64,000 bases of DNA from Lachnospiraceae bacterium (GTDB lineage: Bacteria > Bacillota > Clostridia > Lachnospirales > Lachnospiraceae), in contig JAAUZH010000039.1 of the NCBI GenBank assembly GCA_014804675.1, positions 104,470 to 168,469 of the forward strand, given 5' to 3'. Shown one piece after another: positions 26,801 to 35,452 of this stretch (positions within the stretch are counted from its first letter, which is position 1; each line of letters opens with the position of its first letter). The translations under genes were made by a program, and so were the position numbers. Under the pieces are notes generated by a model, which had not been told where the DNA came from, did not search any database, and worked only from the letters and a program-made list of their open reading frames with translations.

Positions 26801-27421
26801 ATGGATGAGCGGGTCTTTGGGGATATGATTACCTTTTATGAACAGACCGGTACCATGTCCCAGATAGGTATGTTAGCATTTTTAAAGTATTTTTCCGAGG
26901 GAGGCGGCAGCTTGTCCCTGGAGGAAAAGCAGATGGCGGAGAAATTTCTTATGGAGCTGTTTCAAAAGGACATCTTCTTTCCGTTCTTTTTAAAATACAA
27001 GGAGATATTTCCAATGGTCATGCTGCAGGAGGGCTATACATATATTGAATACAAGGGAGAACCGGGCTGCAAAGCAGTCATCCACTATGTGATAGAAAAG
27101 GAAGGGGCTTTTGCCGGCAAGTATCGCAATGAGGAGATGGAAGAGGTCTATGGCGGTATTTTCCTGAAAAAATTCGTGCTGTTCTTCGGGGAAAGGCTTC
27201 AGTATTATATTACGGAAGAGGGAAACGGAAAGGAAAATTTAACAGAAAGCGGAACTATTGAGGGAAGCAGCATGGTGGACGGAGGGCCGGAAAGCCGGCT
27301 GAAGCTGTTAAATGATATGGCAATGAGCCAGAGCCTTGAAGAATACGATTCAATGGAAGAAATCGTCCATGAGTATGCAAAAAAAGTATGGCAGTGCGAA
27401 CAGTTGTTTACGATGAAATAA
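23861..27421 (+). CDS. Giant helical-repeat protein, DUF5717 family
   Basis: A 1186-residue cytoplasmic protein with no signal peptide or membrane span. Residues 15-115 are beta-rich and Ig-like (FSVPRISLTVRKNEKLQGEITVKSS, then a VTVTEEVFVSS strand). From about residue 320 the chain becomes helical with TPR-like units (SRNLTARLFQAQLLITEEKFNEAKWVLQHVEDM, SPALFWMLLYLKEEYELDHARRYMLLEEA) running to about 1000. From memory this matches DUF5717, a family described only in Lachnospiraceae-type genomes and without known function. Two ATGs lie in tandem after GGGAGG. It is first in a unit with an ASKHA-like ATPase and a membrane coiled-coil protein, 16 bases before the next start. Confidence 0.88.
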   Translation: MMKQVLKRLKQEMYEYVAGTVEFSVPRISLTVRKNEKLQGEITVKSSLGEEFLAYLYSSHYRMELCQQKIAGEENTISYLCDAAGMEVGDSLKGEISLISNSGQYLIPFDVTVTEEVFVSSIGPIKNLFHFANMAKTDWNQAVSFFYSSNLPCILKGNDRQYEMSYQGLSKYKGNQQNVEGFLLAIHKKHPMEYSFDQPSAEFEGVEGRQQEFLIIERNGWGYSRLLLKAEGAFLQLEKEELTEEDFLGNRCRLPYYMDSEKLHEGYNVGRICLWGPLLSLSYEVTVKNQKQFGKEISYKREMKKLTARMFRLYVDFRIQKITETAWVKTTKEVVESMLGLNSRNLTARLFQAQLLITEEKFNEAKWVLQHVEDMIEEHGCEDEVYGYFFYVTSLYDKTEETIERAARTVEELLSKNPESPALFWMLLYLKEEYELDHARRYMLLEEAYKKGMNSPALYVEACLILKKNPACLARLGGFEKQLLVFLTKHDLLTKELIGQIVYLAGKEKEYSDKLFGILKLCYEKSRDKETLGIICNLLIKGNRTGKEAFRWYEAAIREELRITRLYEYYMLSLDKSRKELLPKTLLLYFSYECTMDYENTAYIYGNITAHKKELPELFLSYEKQIEAFVAKQILAGHINENLAYLYKKILNEQMITKELAESLAELVFLYEITVEAEDIKQVIVLSGQLEGERSYPLQDKKVQISLYTEDYIVLLEDQWGNRYSSKELYQKKRFLQPEAFLSTLEEKVENHMGFFLYMSHEQRDQGNILESHMYGYRLLLKSEQIKKEYRKKLFLKVIPYLYEKDVMEELDHYLSQLELDDFDQKERAEMLSYLVIREMYEKAYDAICRLGFEGIRIKTLLQICSFQLDKTPQMDHKLLALCRYVFRQKKYNEKVLAYLAKYATGSPRYLRDVWQSVTGAGMEAYELSERILLACLFSGCYLSGKEEIFSYYFSGRPDRQVIEGYLAESAYEYFVKEQVMDERVFGDMITFYEQTGTMSQIGMLAFLKYFSEGGGSLSLEEKQMAEKFLMELFQKDIFFPFFLKYKEIFPMVMLQEGYTYIEYKGEPGCKAVIHYVIEKEGAFAGKYRNEEMEEVYGGIFLKKFVLFFGERLQYYITEEGNGKENLTESGTIEGSSMVDGGPESRLKLLNDMAMSQSLEEYDSMEEIVHEYAKKVWQCEQLFTMK

Positions 27422-27437
27422 AAGGCAGGTGAGGTAC

Positions 27438-29588
27438 ATGGAACAGAAAAAGGAAGAAAGAATGCAAAAGAGGCAGATAGTAATCGGCATGGATATATCC
27501 AGGGAGTATCTGCAGATGAGCTATATGGATTTACGGGAAGGCAGCCCCGTAACCTTAAGGCCCGGCAAGCAGGAAGAATACAACATTCCCATGTGCCTTG
27601 CCAAGCGGCATGAAATGAATCAGTGGGCCTTTGGCACGGAAGCGATAAAATGTGCCCGGCAGGGAAAAGGCATTCTGATTACAGACTTGTATACCCTTGC
27701 AAAAGACAAGCAGACCGTTACGGTAGAGGAGAAAGAGATTTCAGGAGAAGAACTGTTTTTATTATATATAAAAAAGTGCTATGCCCTCCTTCAGTTCCTT
27801 ACCAGCGGGAATGAAGCAGTGTCTCTTATGATAACCGTGGAAAGCTTAAAGGATGCTGCGGTGGAGCTTTTGAATAAAGTAAGGGAAAGGCTTCCCATAG
27901 AGAACAGCCGGATTTTTTTTGGAGACAGGCAGGAGTGCCTGTATTACTATGTGCTGAACCAGTCAGAGGAATTATGGCATTATCAGGTTGCGGTATTTGA
28001 CTTTACCGGGGAGTCATTAAAATCCTATACGTTTTCCAGAAATATCCATACCACGCCAATCGTAGCGATAGTGGATAGAGAAGAGTATAAGCTGATAAGA
28101 AGCTGTAAGGAATTTCAGGACGAAGAAGAAAAGAAAGAATATGAAAGAAAACTGGATCAGCAGTTTCTGGAAATCCTTACTAATTATGTAGATGGAAAGC
28201 TGTTGTCCAGTGTGTATTTTATAGGAGCAGGCTTTCAGGGAGGCTGGTACGAAAGTTCCCTGCGCTTTTTGTGCAAAAGCAGGAGAGTGTTTGAGGGGAA
28301 TAATCTGTATAGCAAGGGCGCCTGCTTTGGGGCAGGGGAACGAGTCCGGAAAAGCAGTTTGGGCAGTGCCCATATTTTTTTAGGAGAAGAGAAGCTGAAG
28401 TTCAATCTGGGCATTTTGGCAAAGAAAGAAGGAAGGGTTCTGTATTATCCTTTGCTGAACGGAGGGGATAACTGGTATGAGGCAGTCTGCGTTGTTGATT
28501 TTATGATAGAAGGGGGCGCTTATCTGGCTTTCCTGCTTACCTCCCTGGAGGGAGGCGTGAAAAAGGAAGTGCCCATGCAGCTGGAAGATTTTGAAAAAAT
28601 AAGCCGGAAGGGCAGCCGGATATCTTTGGAGCTTTCCATGAAAAGCGCTACGGTCATCCATGCCTGCGTCAAAGATAAGGGCTTTGGAGAATTCCGCCCT
28701 GCTACCGGCATGAGCTTTGAACGGGATTTTGTGGCGGAGGATGGAACAGAACCGGTTATGGAATGTAATCTCGCTTTGTGCATGGGCAGTTATGGAAAAG
28801 AACCTTTTAAGCTGTATAAGATCAACCGGGGTATTTACTCCATGGAAGAGCTCTGTTATTATTTATGTGAAAATGTGTACCTTCTGGACAGGGATCTTAT
28901 GAGGGAAGAGCTGATAAGCTGGATCGATGAGCAATGTACAATGGAGGCCCTTGCCAAAAGGCTCAGGGAGCTTTTACACTTTGGCGGTTCCTTGGCGGCT
29001 TTCGTCTCTATGGTTTTAGAAGAGTGCCATTATAAAAGCAAAGAAGATATCAAAAGATACGAGGCAGTGCTGAAGGAAAATGAAAATTTGTCTGTTTATG
29101 AAAGGATGAAAAACAGAGCGGATTATTTGTTAAAGGAAAAGAAATATATACTGGCTGTCCAGGAATATGAAAAGCTGCTTTGGGAAATCGGTGGCAGGGA
29201 TAAACTGTTTGAAGGCAGGCTTTTGCATAATATGGGCTGTGCCTATGGAAAGCTGTTCTTTTTTGAAATGGCAGCGAAATGTTTTCTGGAAGCATTTCAA
29301 CGCACGGGAGAGGAGGATGAAATCATGGGATTCTTATTTTGCAAGCGAATGGGGCTTTCAAAAAAGGAATATGTAGAATTTACTTCTATCGGGGAAAGCT
29401 ATTATGAAGCAGCTCTTAGATTGGAGTCGGAAATGGAGCAGGCGGAAAAGGCATGGAAAGAATCGGCTGAGAAGGAACGGCTGGATGCAATCAAAAGCAA
29501 GAAGGAAGAGAAAAACGGCTATCATCGGGCAATGGATGAGCTGTTGGAGCAGTGGAAGGAAGAATATTTAGATAAGGTGTTAGCATAA
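27438..29588 (+). CDS. Predicted ASKHA-fold ATPase-like protein with C-terminal TPRs, DUF5716 family
   Basis: A 716-residue protein from the ATG at 27438; a GTG three codons earlier is possible. The N-terminus VIGMDISREYLQMSYMD resembles the first phosphate loop of actin/Hsp70 folds. VAVFDFTGESLKSYTF resembles the second, and FIGAGFQGGWYESSLRFL...VFEGNNLYSKGACFGAG (residues 260-300) resembles the Hsp70 GGxxRIP...AVAxGAA segment. Residues 555-690 contain two TPR-like repeats (YLLKEKKYILAVQEYEKLLWEI, RLLHNMGCAYGKLFFFEMAAKCFLEAF). From memory the family is DUF5716; the ATPase fold is my inference. It lies between the giant repeat protein and a membrane coiled coil. Confidence 0.85.
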   Translation: MEQKKEERMQKRQIVIGMDISREYLQMSYMDLREGSPVTLRPGKQEEYNIPMCLAKRHEMNQWAFGTEAIKCARQGKGILITDLYTLAKDKQTVTVEEKEISGEELFLLYIKKCYALLQFLTSGNEAVSLMITVESLKDAAVELLNKVRERLPIENSRIFFGDRQECLYYYVLNQSEELWHYQVAVFDFTGESLKSYTFSRNIHTTPIVAIVDREEYKLIRSCKEFQDEEEKKEYERKLDQQFLEILTNYVDGKLLSSVYFIGAGFQGGWYESSLRFLCKSRRVFEGNNLYSKGACFGAGERVRKSSLGSAHIFLGEEKLKFNLGILAKKEGRVLYYPLLNGGDNWYEAVCVVDFMIEGGAYLAFLLTSLEGGVKKEVPMQLEDFEKISRKGSRISLELSMKSATVIHACVKDKGFGEFRPATGMSFERDFVAEDGTEPVMECNLALCMGSYGKEPFKLYKINRGIYSMEELCYYLCENVYLLDRDLMREELISWIDEQCTMEALAKRLRELLHFGGSLAAFVSMVLEECHYKSKEDIKRYEAVLKENENLSVYERMKNRADYLLKEKKYILAVQEYEKLLWEIGGRDKLFEGRLLHNMGCAYGKLFFFEMAAKCFLEAFQRTGEEDEIMGFLFCKRMGLSKKEYVEFTSIGESYYEAALRLESEMEQAEKAWKESAEKERLDAIKSKKEEKNGYHRAMDELLEQWKEEYLDKVLA

Positions 29589-29592
29589 GATC

Positions 29593-30789
29593 ATGAAAAT
29601 TTTTGACAGATTATTTCGGAGAAAAAAAGAGAAGGAAGCAGAGCTGTTACAGGAAGGCTTAGAGGAAGCAGGAGAACAGGAAATCAGTCTGGACAGAGAG
29701 GATATTGACGTTTTTGATGATGTCCAGAGGAAGCAGTTTGTGGAAAGCTGCCTGGAGCAGATGGCGGAAGCTTCCAGTGAAATAGAGTCACTTAACGGAG
29801 AATACCAGCTGGTCAACTCTTACTTAAAGGATATGGAGGAAATAGAGGCTATCAAGGGAGAGGATAAGAAAGAGCTTGATGAACATGCCAGCGGAATCGT
29901 CATGCTGTCTTTTGATACGAAAAAGTATGAGGGAAAGAAACGGATCATAAGTGAAAAGGATTACAGCAAGATGGAGCGGCTGGAAGAGGTGGCAGAGGAA
30001 GGAATGGCAAAGATTAAAGAGGCGGAGGAATACCAGAATGCCATTCATCAGGATCTGCACCGTCTGGAAGGGGAAAAACATGCCTGCCTGTACAGGAAGC
30101 ATGAGGCCGGTGTGGGGATTGCCAATATCCGGGGCATGGCAGTTATCTGCGTATGTGCCGTATTTGCCTGCATAGCGCTTCTGGCTTTTTTGCAGTTTGC
30201 TCTTAAGATGGATGCCAAGATTGGATATGTGCTGACAGCAGGCATTGCAGCATTGGCTTTGACGGCGCTTTATTTGAAATATATGGAAAATGTGGAAGAG
30301 CTGAAACGAGCTTCCGGAAGCCTGAACAAGGTCATATTGCTTCAGAATAAAGTGAAGATCCGTTATATCAATAATACGAATCTGCTGGAATATTTATATG
30401 CCAAATATGAGATTTCTTCCGGCAGGGAATTGGAAACCCTGCGCAGGCAGTATAAAGAAGAAAAGGAAGAACGGGAAAAGCTCAGGCAGGTGGTGGAGGA
30501 GCTGGATTATCATCAGAAGCAGCTTGTGCGTATACTGAAACGATATCATTTGTTCGATCCTTTGATCTGGCTCCATCAGGCGGAAGCGCTGCTGGATAAA
30601 AAGGAAATGGTAGAAGTACGACATAATCTGATTGTCAGAAGGCAGAATCTGAGGAAGCAGATGGAATATAACACAGAGCTTGCCAATCGTGCCAGCAGCG
30701 AATTAAAGGAACTGGTAAAGGAATATCCGGCATTTGCCGATGAGGTTTTGGGAAAAGTGTCGGAATATGAGAAAAAACAGAAAAAGTAA
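29593..30789 (+). CDS. Coiled-coil protein with a central pair of membrane spans
   Basis: A 398-residue protein, very rich in Glu and Lys. Coiled-coil heptads cover about residues 50-165 and 235-390. Two adjacent membrane segments (GMAVICVCAVFACIALLAFL, residues 181-203, and YVLTAGIAALALTALYLKYM, 211-231) form a hairpin that leaves both long coiled coils on the same side, probably the cytoplasm. It begins 4 bases after the ATPase-like gene, with only a weak ribosome site, so translational coupling is likely. I recognise no family. By position it could be the membrane anchor for the two upstream proteins. Confidence 0.82.
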   Translation: MKIFDRLFRRKKEKEAELLQEGLEEAGEQEISLDREDIDVFDDVQRKQFVESCLEQMAEASSEIESLNGEYQLVNSYLKDMEEIEAIKGEDKKELDEHASGIVMLSFDTKKYEGKKRIISEKDYSKMERLEEVAEEGMAKIKEAEEYQNAIHQDLHRLEGEKHACLYRKHEAGVGIANIRGMAVICVCAVFACIALLAFLQFALKMDAKIGYVLTAGIAALALTALYLKYMENVEELKRASGSLNKVILLQNKVKIRYINNTNLLEYLYAKYEISSGRELETLRRQYKEEKEEREKLRQVVEELDYHQKQLVRILKRYHLFDPLIWLHQAEALLDKKEMVEVRHNLIVRRQNLRKQMEYNTELANRASSELKELVKEYPAFADEVLGKVSEYEKKQKK

Positions 30790-30790
30790 A

Positions 30791-30820
30791 TTGACAGAAT
30801 AGATAGTCTAATGATACTAT
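30791..30820 (+). promoter_or_regulatory. Promoter of the amino acid ABC transporter operon
   Basis: TTGACA (30791-30796), 18-base spacer, TACTAT (30815-30820), about 30 bases before the start at 30853. Confidence 0.5.
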
Positions 30821-30852
30821 TGCAACGTAATAGGAAATCAGGAGGAGAAGTT

Positions 30853-31641
30853 ATGAAAAAAATTTTAGCGTATGCTGCCCTGGCAGCATTGTCCATAAGC
30901 ATGCTTACAGGATGCCAGAAAACGGAAAAGAAAACCTTTACGGTAGGCTTTGATGCGGAATTCCCACCCTACGGTTACATGGATGAGAACGGAGACTATG
31001 TAGGGTTTGACTTATCCCTGGCAGAAGAAGTATGTAACAGGAACGGCTGGGAACTGGTAAAGCAGCCTGTTGACTGGGATGCAAAGGATATGGAATTGTC
31101 ATCCGGCACTATTGACTGTATCTGGAATGGATTTACCATGAACGGACGGGAGGATAAATATACTTTTACGGTTCCTTACGTGGATAACAGCCAGGTGTTC
31201 GTGGTTGCTGCCGACAGCGGCATTACCACCTTTGAAGATCTGGCGGGAAAGGCAGTGGCGGTTCAGGCGGATTCTTCTGCTTTGGCAGCTTTAACAGACG
31301 AAGAGGACAATGAAGAAAATCTGGCGCTGACAGCTACCTTTGGTTCCTTAACGCAGTTTGCCGATTATAATACGGCATTTATGGATTTGGAAGCAGGAGC
31401 AGTGGATGCGGTTGCCATGGATGTAGGCGTGGCTGATTATCAGCTTTCCACCAGAGAAGGCAAATTCATAAAATTAGAGAAGCTGCTTGCAACGGAGCAA
31501 TATGCAGTGGGCTTCCTGCTTGGGAATGATGAATTAAAGGATCAGGTGGAAGAAACATTATTGGAAATGGCAGAAGACGGTACTTTTGCGAAGATTGCAG
31601 AAGAATGGGGTCTTTCTGACAGTGTTTGTTTAGGAAAATAG
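30853..31641 (+). CDS. Polar amino acid ABC transporter, substrate-binding lipoprotein
   Basis: A 262-residue family-3 solute-binding protein. The signal peptide ends in a lipobox, LTGC, so the mature protein should be lipid-anchored outside the membrane. TFTVGFDAEFPPYGYMDENGDYVGFDLSLAEEVC is the classic opening, and IDCIWNGFTMNGREDKYTFTVPYV carries the region that holds the ligand. The start is the ATG after GGAGGAG at 30853; an earlier in-frame ATG at 30811 would spoil the signal peptide. Ligand specificity is not readable. The operon continues with the permease and ATPase. Confidence 0.95.
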   Translation: MKKILAYAALAALSISMLTGCQKTEKKTFTVGFDAEFPPYGYMDENGDYVGFDLSLAEEVCNRNGWELVKQPVDWDAKDMELSSGTIDCIWNGFTMNGREDKYTFTVPYVDNSQVFVVAADSGITTFEDLAGKAVAVQADSSALAALTDEEDNEENLALTATFGSLTQFADYNTAFMDLEAGAVDAVAMDVGVADYQLSTREGKFIKLEKLLATEQYAVGFLLGNDELKDQVEETLLEMAEDGTFAKIAEEWGLSDSVCLGK

Positions 31642-31650
31642 AAATGGGCG

Positions 31651-31676
31651 GGACTGTTTTATAACAGTCCTTTTCC
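31651..31676 (+). terminator. Attenuating hairpin between binding protein and permease
   Basis: GGACTGTT (31651-31658) and AACAGTCC (31663-31670) form a perfect 8-base stem with a TTAT loop, followed by T4. Partial termination here would leave more binding protein than permease, a common arrangement in such operons. Confidence 0.7.
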
Positions 31677-31691
31677 AGTTTGGAGGATGTT

Positions 31692-32342
31692 ATGGACGTT
31701 GGAATGATGCTTTTCCAATTGGGGAAAGGAATGCTTACTACCGGAGAGATTTTTATATTGACCTTGCTGTTCTCCCTGCCTTTAGGGCTTTTGTTATCCT
31801 TTGGGAGAATGGCGAAAAACGGCATCTTAAGGAATGTGACGAAGCTGTACATATCCATCATGAGAGGGACTCCGCTGATGCTTCAGCTGCTGGTAGTATA
31901 TTTTGCGCCTTTCTATTTGTTTGGACTAAAGATTTCCTCTTCTTATCGCCTGATTGCTGTCATTATCGGTTTTGTATTGAATTACGCAGCATATTTTGCA
32001 GAAATATACAGGGCAGGAATCGAATCCATCCCCTTGGGCCAGTATGAGGCGGCAAAGGTATTGGGGTATTCCAAAGGAAATACCTTTTTCCGGATTATTC
32101 TGCCCCAGGTCATTAAGAGAATACTGCCTCCGGTAACCAATGAAGTGATTACTTTAGTAAAGGATACTTCCCTTGCATTTGTACTGGCAGTAACAGAGAT
32201 GTTTACCATAGCAAAACAGATTGCAGCAGCAGAAAAAAGCATGCTTGCCTTTGTGGCAGCAGGGATTTTCTATTATGTATTCAATCTGCTGGTGGCCTTT
32301 GTAATGGAAAAAATAGAAAAGAAGCTTTCTTATTACAGATAG
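31692..32342 (+). CDS. Polar amino acid ABC transporter permease
   Basis: A 216-residue inner-membrane subunit with about five spans. The family motif YISIMRGTPLMLQLLVVYF is near residue 57. The EAA loop for docking the ATPase is YRAGIESIPLGQYEAAKVLGYSKGNTFFRIILPQVIK (around residues 105-141). The ATG at 31692 follows GGAGG; codons before it are in frame but cover the ribosome site. It follows the binding-protein gene after an attenuator hairpin and is 12 bases from the ATPase gene. Confidence 0.95.
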   Translation: MDVGMMLFQLGKGMLTTGEIFILTLLFSLPLGLLLSFGRMAKNGILRNVTKLYISIMRGTPLMLQLLVVYFAPFYLFGLKISSSYRLIAVIIGFVLNYAAYFAEIYRAGIESIPLGQYEAAKVLGYSKGNTFFRIILPQVIKRILPPVTNEVITLVKDTSLAFVLAVTEMFTIAKQIAAAEKSMLAFVAAGIFYYVFNLLVAFVMEKIEKKLSYYR

Positions 32343-32354
32343 AGGAGGAGTAAG

Positions 32355-33104
32355 ATGAAGTTATTGGAAATCAGGCATATGAAGAAATCTTTTGGAGCAT
32401 TGCAGGTGTTGAAGGGCATTTCCTTATGGGTAGATGAAGGAGAAGTGGTTTCTGTTATCGGCCCCAGCGGTTCCGGTAAATCCACCATGCTCCGTTGTGC
32501 TACGAATCTGGAGAAGATGGACAGAGGGATAGTAAGATATGAGGGGCGCTATCTGGTAAAGGACTTGGATCGAAGATGTGTCTATGCAAAAAAGGGAGAG
32601 CTTAAGGAAATACAGAAATATTTTGGACTGGTATTTCAGAATTTTAATCTGTTCCCTCATTTTACTGTGATGAAAAACGTAATAGACCCTCTTATTACAG
32701 TGGAGAATATGCCCAGGGAAGAAGCCATTGAGCGGGGAGAAAAGCTTCTTGCCCAGCTGGGACTTTCGGATAAGGCAAATGCGTATCCCTTTCAATTGTC
32801 CGGCGGGCAACAGCAGAGGGTATCCATAGCAAGGGCTTTGGCGCTCCAGCCAAAGGTTCTGTTTTTTGATGAGCCTACCAGCGCATTGGACCCGGAGCTG
32901 ACGGGTGAGGTATTAAAGGTAATCAAAGAGCTTGCAAAGGAAAAGATGACAATGGTCATTGTTACTCATGAGATGCAGTTTGCAAGAGAGCTTTCAGACC
33001 GGATTGTATTTATGGAAGACGGAGCGATTTTAGAGGAGGGAACTCCCGAAGAACTCTTTGCTTCCAAAAATGAACGGGTGCAGAATTTCATAGGAAAGTT
33101 TTAA
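32355..33104 (+). CDS. Polar amino acid ABC transporter ATP-binding protein
   Basis: A 249-residue ATPase with Walker [15 protein letters not shown] (residue 36 onward), Q-loop [20 protein letters not shown], signature [15 protein letters not shown], Walker [14 protein letters not shown] and H-loop [11 protein letters not shown]. It has the GlnQ/HisP-type pattern. A short insertion ([23 protein letters not shown]) precedes the Q-loop. It is the last gene of the transporter operon. A separate promoter for purC starts 9 bases after its stop. Confidence 0.96.
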   Translation: MKLLEIRHMKKSFGALQVLKGISLWVDEGEVVSVIGPSGSGKSTMLRCATNLEKMDRGIVRYEGRYLVKDLDRRCVYAKKGELKEIQKYFGLVFQNFNLFPHFTVMKNVIDPLITVENMPREEAIERGEKLLAQLGLSDKANAYPFQLSGGQQQRVSIARALALQPKVLFFDEPTSALDPELTGEVLKVIKELAKEKMTMVIVTHEMQFARELSDRIVFMEDGAILEEGTPEELFASKNERVQNFIGKF

Positions 33105-33112
33105 AAGCTTTA

Positions 33113-33141
33113 TTGAATAATAAAGGGGAATTGATTATAAT
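33113..33141 (+). promoter_or_regulatory. Promoter of the purC-purF genes
   Basis: TTGAAT (33113-33118), 17-base spacer, TATAAT (33136-33141). The leader before purC is only about 50 bases. I see neither a purine riboswitch nor a recognisable PurR-box pair. Confidence 0.7.
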
Positions 33142-33199
33142 ATTTTTGGATGAAGACGAAAAGTGCATAAATGCAGCAGCACGAAAAAGAAAGGATTGC

Positions 33200-33910
33200 A
33201 TGGAAATGGAAAAGAAAGAATTACTTTATGAAGGAAAAGCAAAGAAAGTGTATACAACCCAGGACCCGGATGTGTTAATCGTGGATTACAAGGATGATGC
33301 CACGGCATTTAACGGAGAAAAGAAGGGAACCATCGTTGGAAAAGGCGTCATCAATAACCGCATGACCAACCACGTATTCAAGCTTTTGGAAAAAGAAGGC
33401 GTGCCTACTCACTTCATTGAAGAATTAAGCGACAGGGAAACCGCCGTAAAGAAAGTGGAAATCGTACCTCTTGAGGTCATTATCCGGAATGTGGCAGCAG
33501 GAAGCTTTTCCAAGAGGCTTGGCGTGGAAGAAGGAACACCTTTTGCAGAGCCTACTGTGGAATTCAGCTATAAGAATGATGATTTGGGTGATCCGCTGAT
33601 CAATGATTATTTTGCAAGGGCATTAAATCTTGCTACATGGGAAGAAATCGAAACCATTAAGAAATATGCATTTAAGGTAAATGAAGTGTTAAAGGCTTAC
33701 TTTTTGCAGGCGGATATCAAGCTTATCGACTTTAAGATCGAGTTCGGACGTTACCATGGACAGATTATCCTGGCAGATGAGACGAGTCCGGACACCTGCA
33801 GGCTTTGGGATGTAAATACTAACGAAAAGTTAGACAAGGACCGTTTCCGCAGGGATTTAGGAAATGTAGAAGAAGCATATAACGAAGTATTCAAAAGACT
33901 GGGATTATAA
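33200..33910 (+). CDS. purC: Phosphoribosylaminoimidazole-succinocarboxamide synthase
   Basis: Ligates aspartate to CAIR with ATP in purine synthesis. The protein has about 236 residues with the family start [16 protein letters not shown], then [42 protein letters not shown] and [10 protein letters not shown]...[16 protein letters not shown] use the ATG at 33200 after AAAGGA; a second ATG two codons later is as good. The longer upstream frame runs through the promoter. purF follows 3 bases later. Confidence 0.95.
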   Translation: MEMEKKELLYEGKAKKVYTTQDPDVLIVDYKDDATAFNGEKKGTIVGKGVINNRMTNHVFKLLEKEGVPTHFIEELSDRETAVKKVEIVPLEVIIRNVAAGSFSKRLGVEEGTPFAEPTVEFSYKNDDLGDPLINDYFARALNLATWEEIETIKKYAFKVNEVLKAYFLQADIKLIDFKIEFGRYHGQIILADETSPDTCRLWDVNTNEKLDKDRFRRDLGNVEEAYNEVFKRLGL

Positions 33911-33913
33911 ATC

Positions 33914-35362
33914 ATGACAGGACAGATACATACGTTAGAAGAAGAAAATGACCATTTAAGAGAGGAATGCGGCGTTTTCGGCATGTACGACTTTGACGGC
34001 AATGATGTGGCAACCAGTATTTACTATGGACTGTTTGCCCTTCAGCACAGAGGACAGGAAAGCTGCGGCATTGCGGTAAGTGAAACGGGCGGGCCCAAGG
34101 GAAAGGTGTCCAGCACAAGGGATATGGGACTTTTAAGCGAAGCCTTTACACCGGAAATCCTTGAAGGCTTAAAGGGAGATATCGGAGTAGGACATGTGCG
34201 TTATTCCACGGCAGGAAGCAGCACAAGAGAAAATGCCCAGCCCCTTGTCTTAAACTATGTAAAAGGAACACTGGGACTTGCCCATAACGGAAATTTAATC
34301 AATGCACAGGAGCTTCGCCGGGAGCTGGAATATACCGGCGCCATTTTCCAGACTACCATTGATTCGGAAGTGATTGCCTACCATATTGCAAGGGAGCGGT
34401 TAAACTGCGGTACGGTAGAAGCAGCGGTGGGACGTGCCATGAAAAAGCTTAAGGGGGCTTATTCCCTCATCGTTATGTCCCCCAGAAAGCTGATTGGAGC
34501 AAGAGATCCTTTTGGATTCAGGCCTCTTTGTATCGGAAAGCGGGATAATGCTTATGTGCTGGCTTCGGAAACCTGTGCGTTAGACACCATAGGCGCAGAA
34601 TTCATTAGGGATGTGGAGCCGGGAGAAATCGTAACTATCAGCCCGGAAAACGGGATTGAATCGGACAAGTCTCTGTGTATTCCAAAAGAACAGCATGCAA
34701 GATGCGTGTTTGAGTATATTTATTTTGCAAGGCCGGACAGCTATATTGATGGAGTAAGTGTATATAATTCCAGGATTTTAGCCGGGAAATTTCTGGCAAT
34801 GGATTCTTTTGTGGAAGCAGATATCGTAGTGGGAGTGCCGGAATCGGGAAATTGTGCGGCAATGGGGTATGCCCTCCAGTCAGGTATTCCATATGGAACC
34901 GCTTTTGTAAAAAATGCCTATGTAGGACGTACCTTTATCAAACCAAAGCAGAAGAGCAGGGAAAGCAGTGTGCGGGTCAAGCTGAATGCCCTTAGGGAAG
35001 TGGTGGAAGGTAAGCGGGTAGTCATGATTGACGATTCCATTGTAAGAGGAACCACCTCAGACCGGATCGTGAGAATGCTTCGGGAAGCCGGGGCAAAGGA
35101 AGTGCATATGAGAGTGTCTTCCCCGCCGTTTTTATGGCCCTGTTATTTTGGTACGGATGTGCCGGCAAGAGAGCAGTTAATTGCCTATAACCGTTCCGTG
35201 GAAGAAGTCAGACAGATTATCGGAGCGGACAGTCTTGGGTATTTAAAGCTTGAACGGCTCATAGAGCTGACAGGCGGGCGTGGAATCTGTACCGGCTGTT
35301 TTACGGGGCAATATCCCATGGAGCCGCCTAAGGAAGATATCCGGGGGGATTTTGAAGAATAA
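33914..35362 (+). CDS. purF: Amidophosphoribosyltransferase (functional type)
   Basis: Commits PRPP to purine synthesis using glutamine amide nitrogen. The 482-residue protein has a short propeptide before the nucleophile cysteine in EECGVFGMYD (residue 18), so N-terminal processing is expected. Glutaminase residues are intact (RYSTAG, LAHNGNLIN). The PRPP loop is VMIDDSIVRGTTSDR. Four cysteines at QHARCVFEY, LWPCYFGTD and GICTGCF match the iron-sulfur ligands of the B. subtilis type. It is directly downstream of purC. A second, degenerate paralogue lies at 55.2-56.6 kb. Confidence 0.96.
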   Translation: MTGQIHTLEEENDHLREECGVFGMYDFDGNDVATSIYYGLFALQHRGQESCGIAVSETGGPKGKVSSTRDMGLLSEAFTPEILEGLKGDIGVGHVRYSTAGSSTRENAQPLVLNYVKGTLGLAHNGNLINAQELRRELEYTGAIFQTTIDSEVIAYHIARERLNCGTVEAAVGRAMKKLKGAYSLIVMSPRKLIGARDPFGFRPLCIGKRDNAYVLASETCALDTIGAEFIRDVEPGEIVTISPENGIESDKSLCIPKEQHARCVFEYIYFARPDSYIDGVSVYNSRILAGKFLAMDSFVEADIVVGVPESGNCAAMGYALQSGIPYGTAFVKNAYVGRTFIKPKQKSRESSVRVKLNALREVVEGKRVVMIDDSIVRGTTSDRIVRMLREAGAKEVHMRVSSPPFLWPCYFGTDVPAREQLIAYNRSVEEVRQIIGADSLGYLKLERLIELTGGRGICTGCFTGQYPMEPPKEDIRGDFEE

Positions 35363-35452
35363 GGCGGAGATGATCTTGGATACAGAAGCAGAGAAAATGC
35401 GGACAGCCCCCGATATGGAATCGGGGAAAAGTGAGAAAAAAGGAGACGCACA

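Noticed and set aside
33142..33199. Purine riboswitch before purC
   Set aside because: The leader is only about 50 bases and lacks the three-way-junction sequences.
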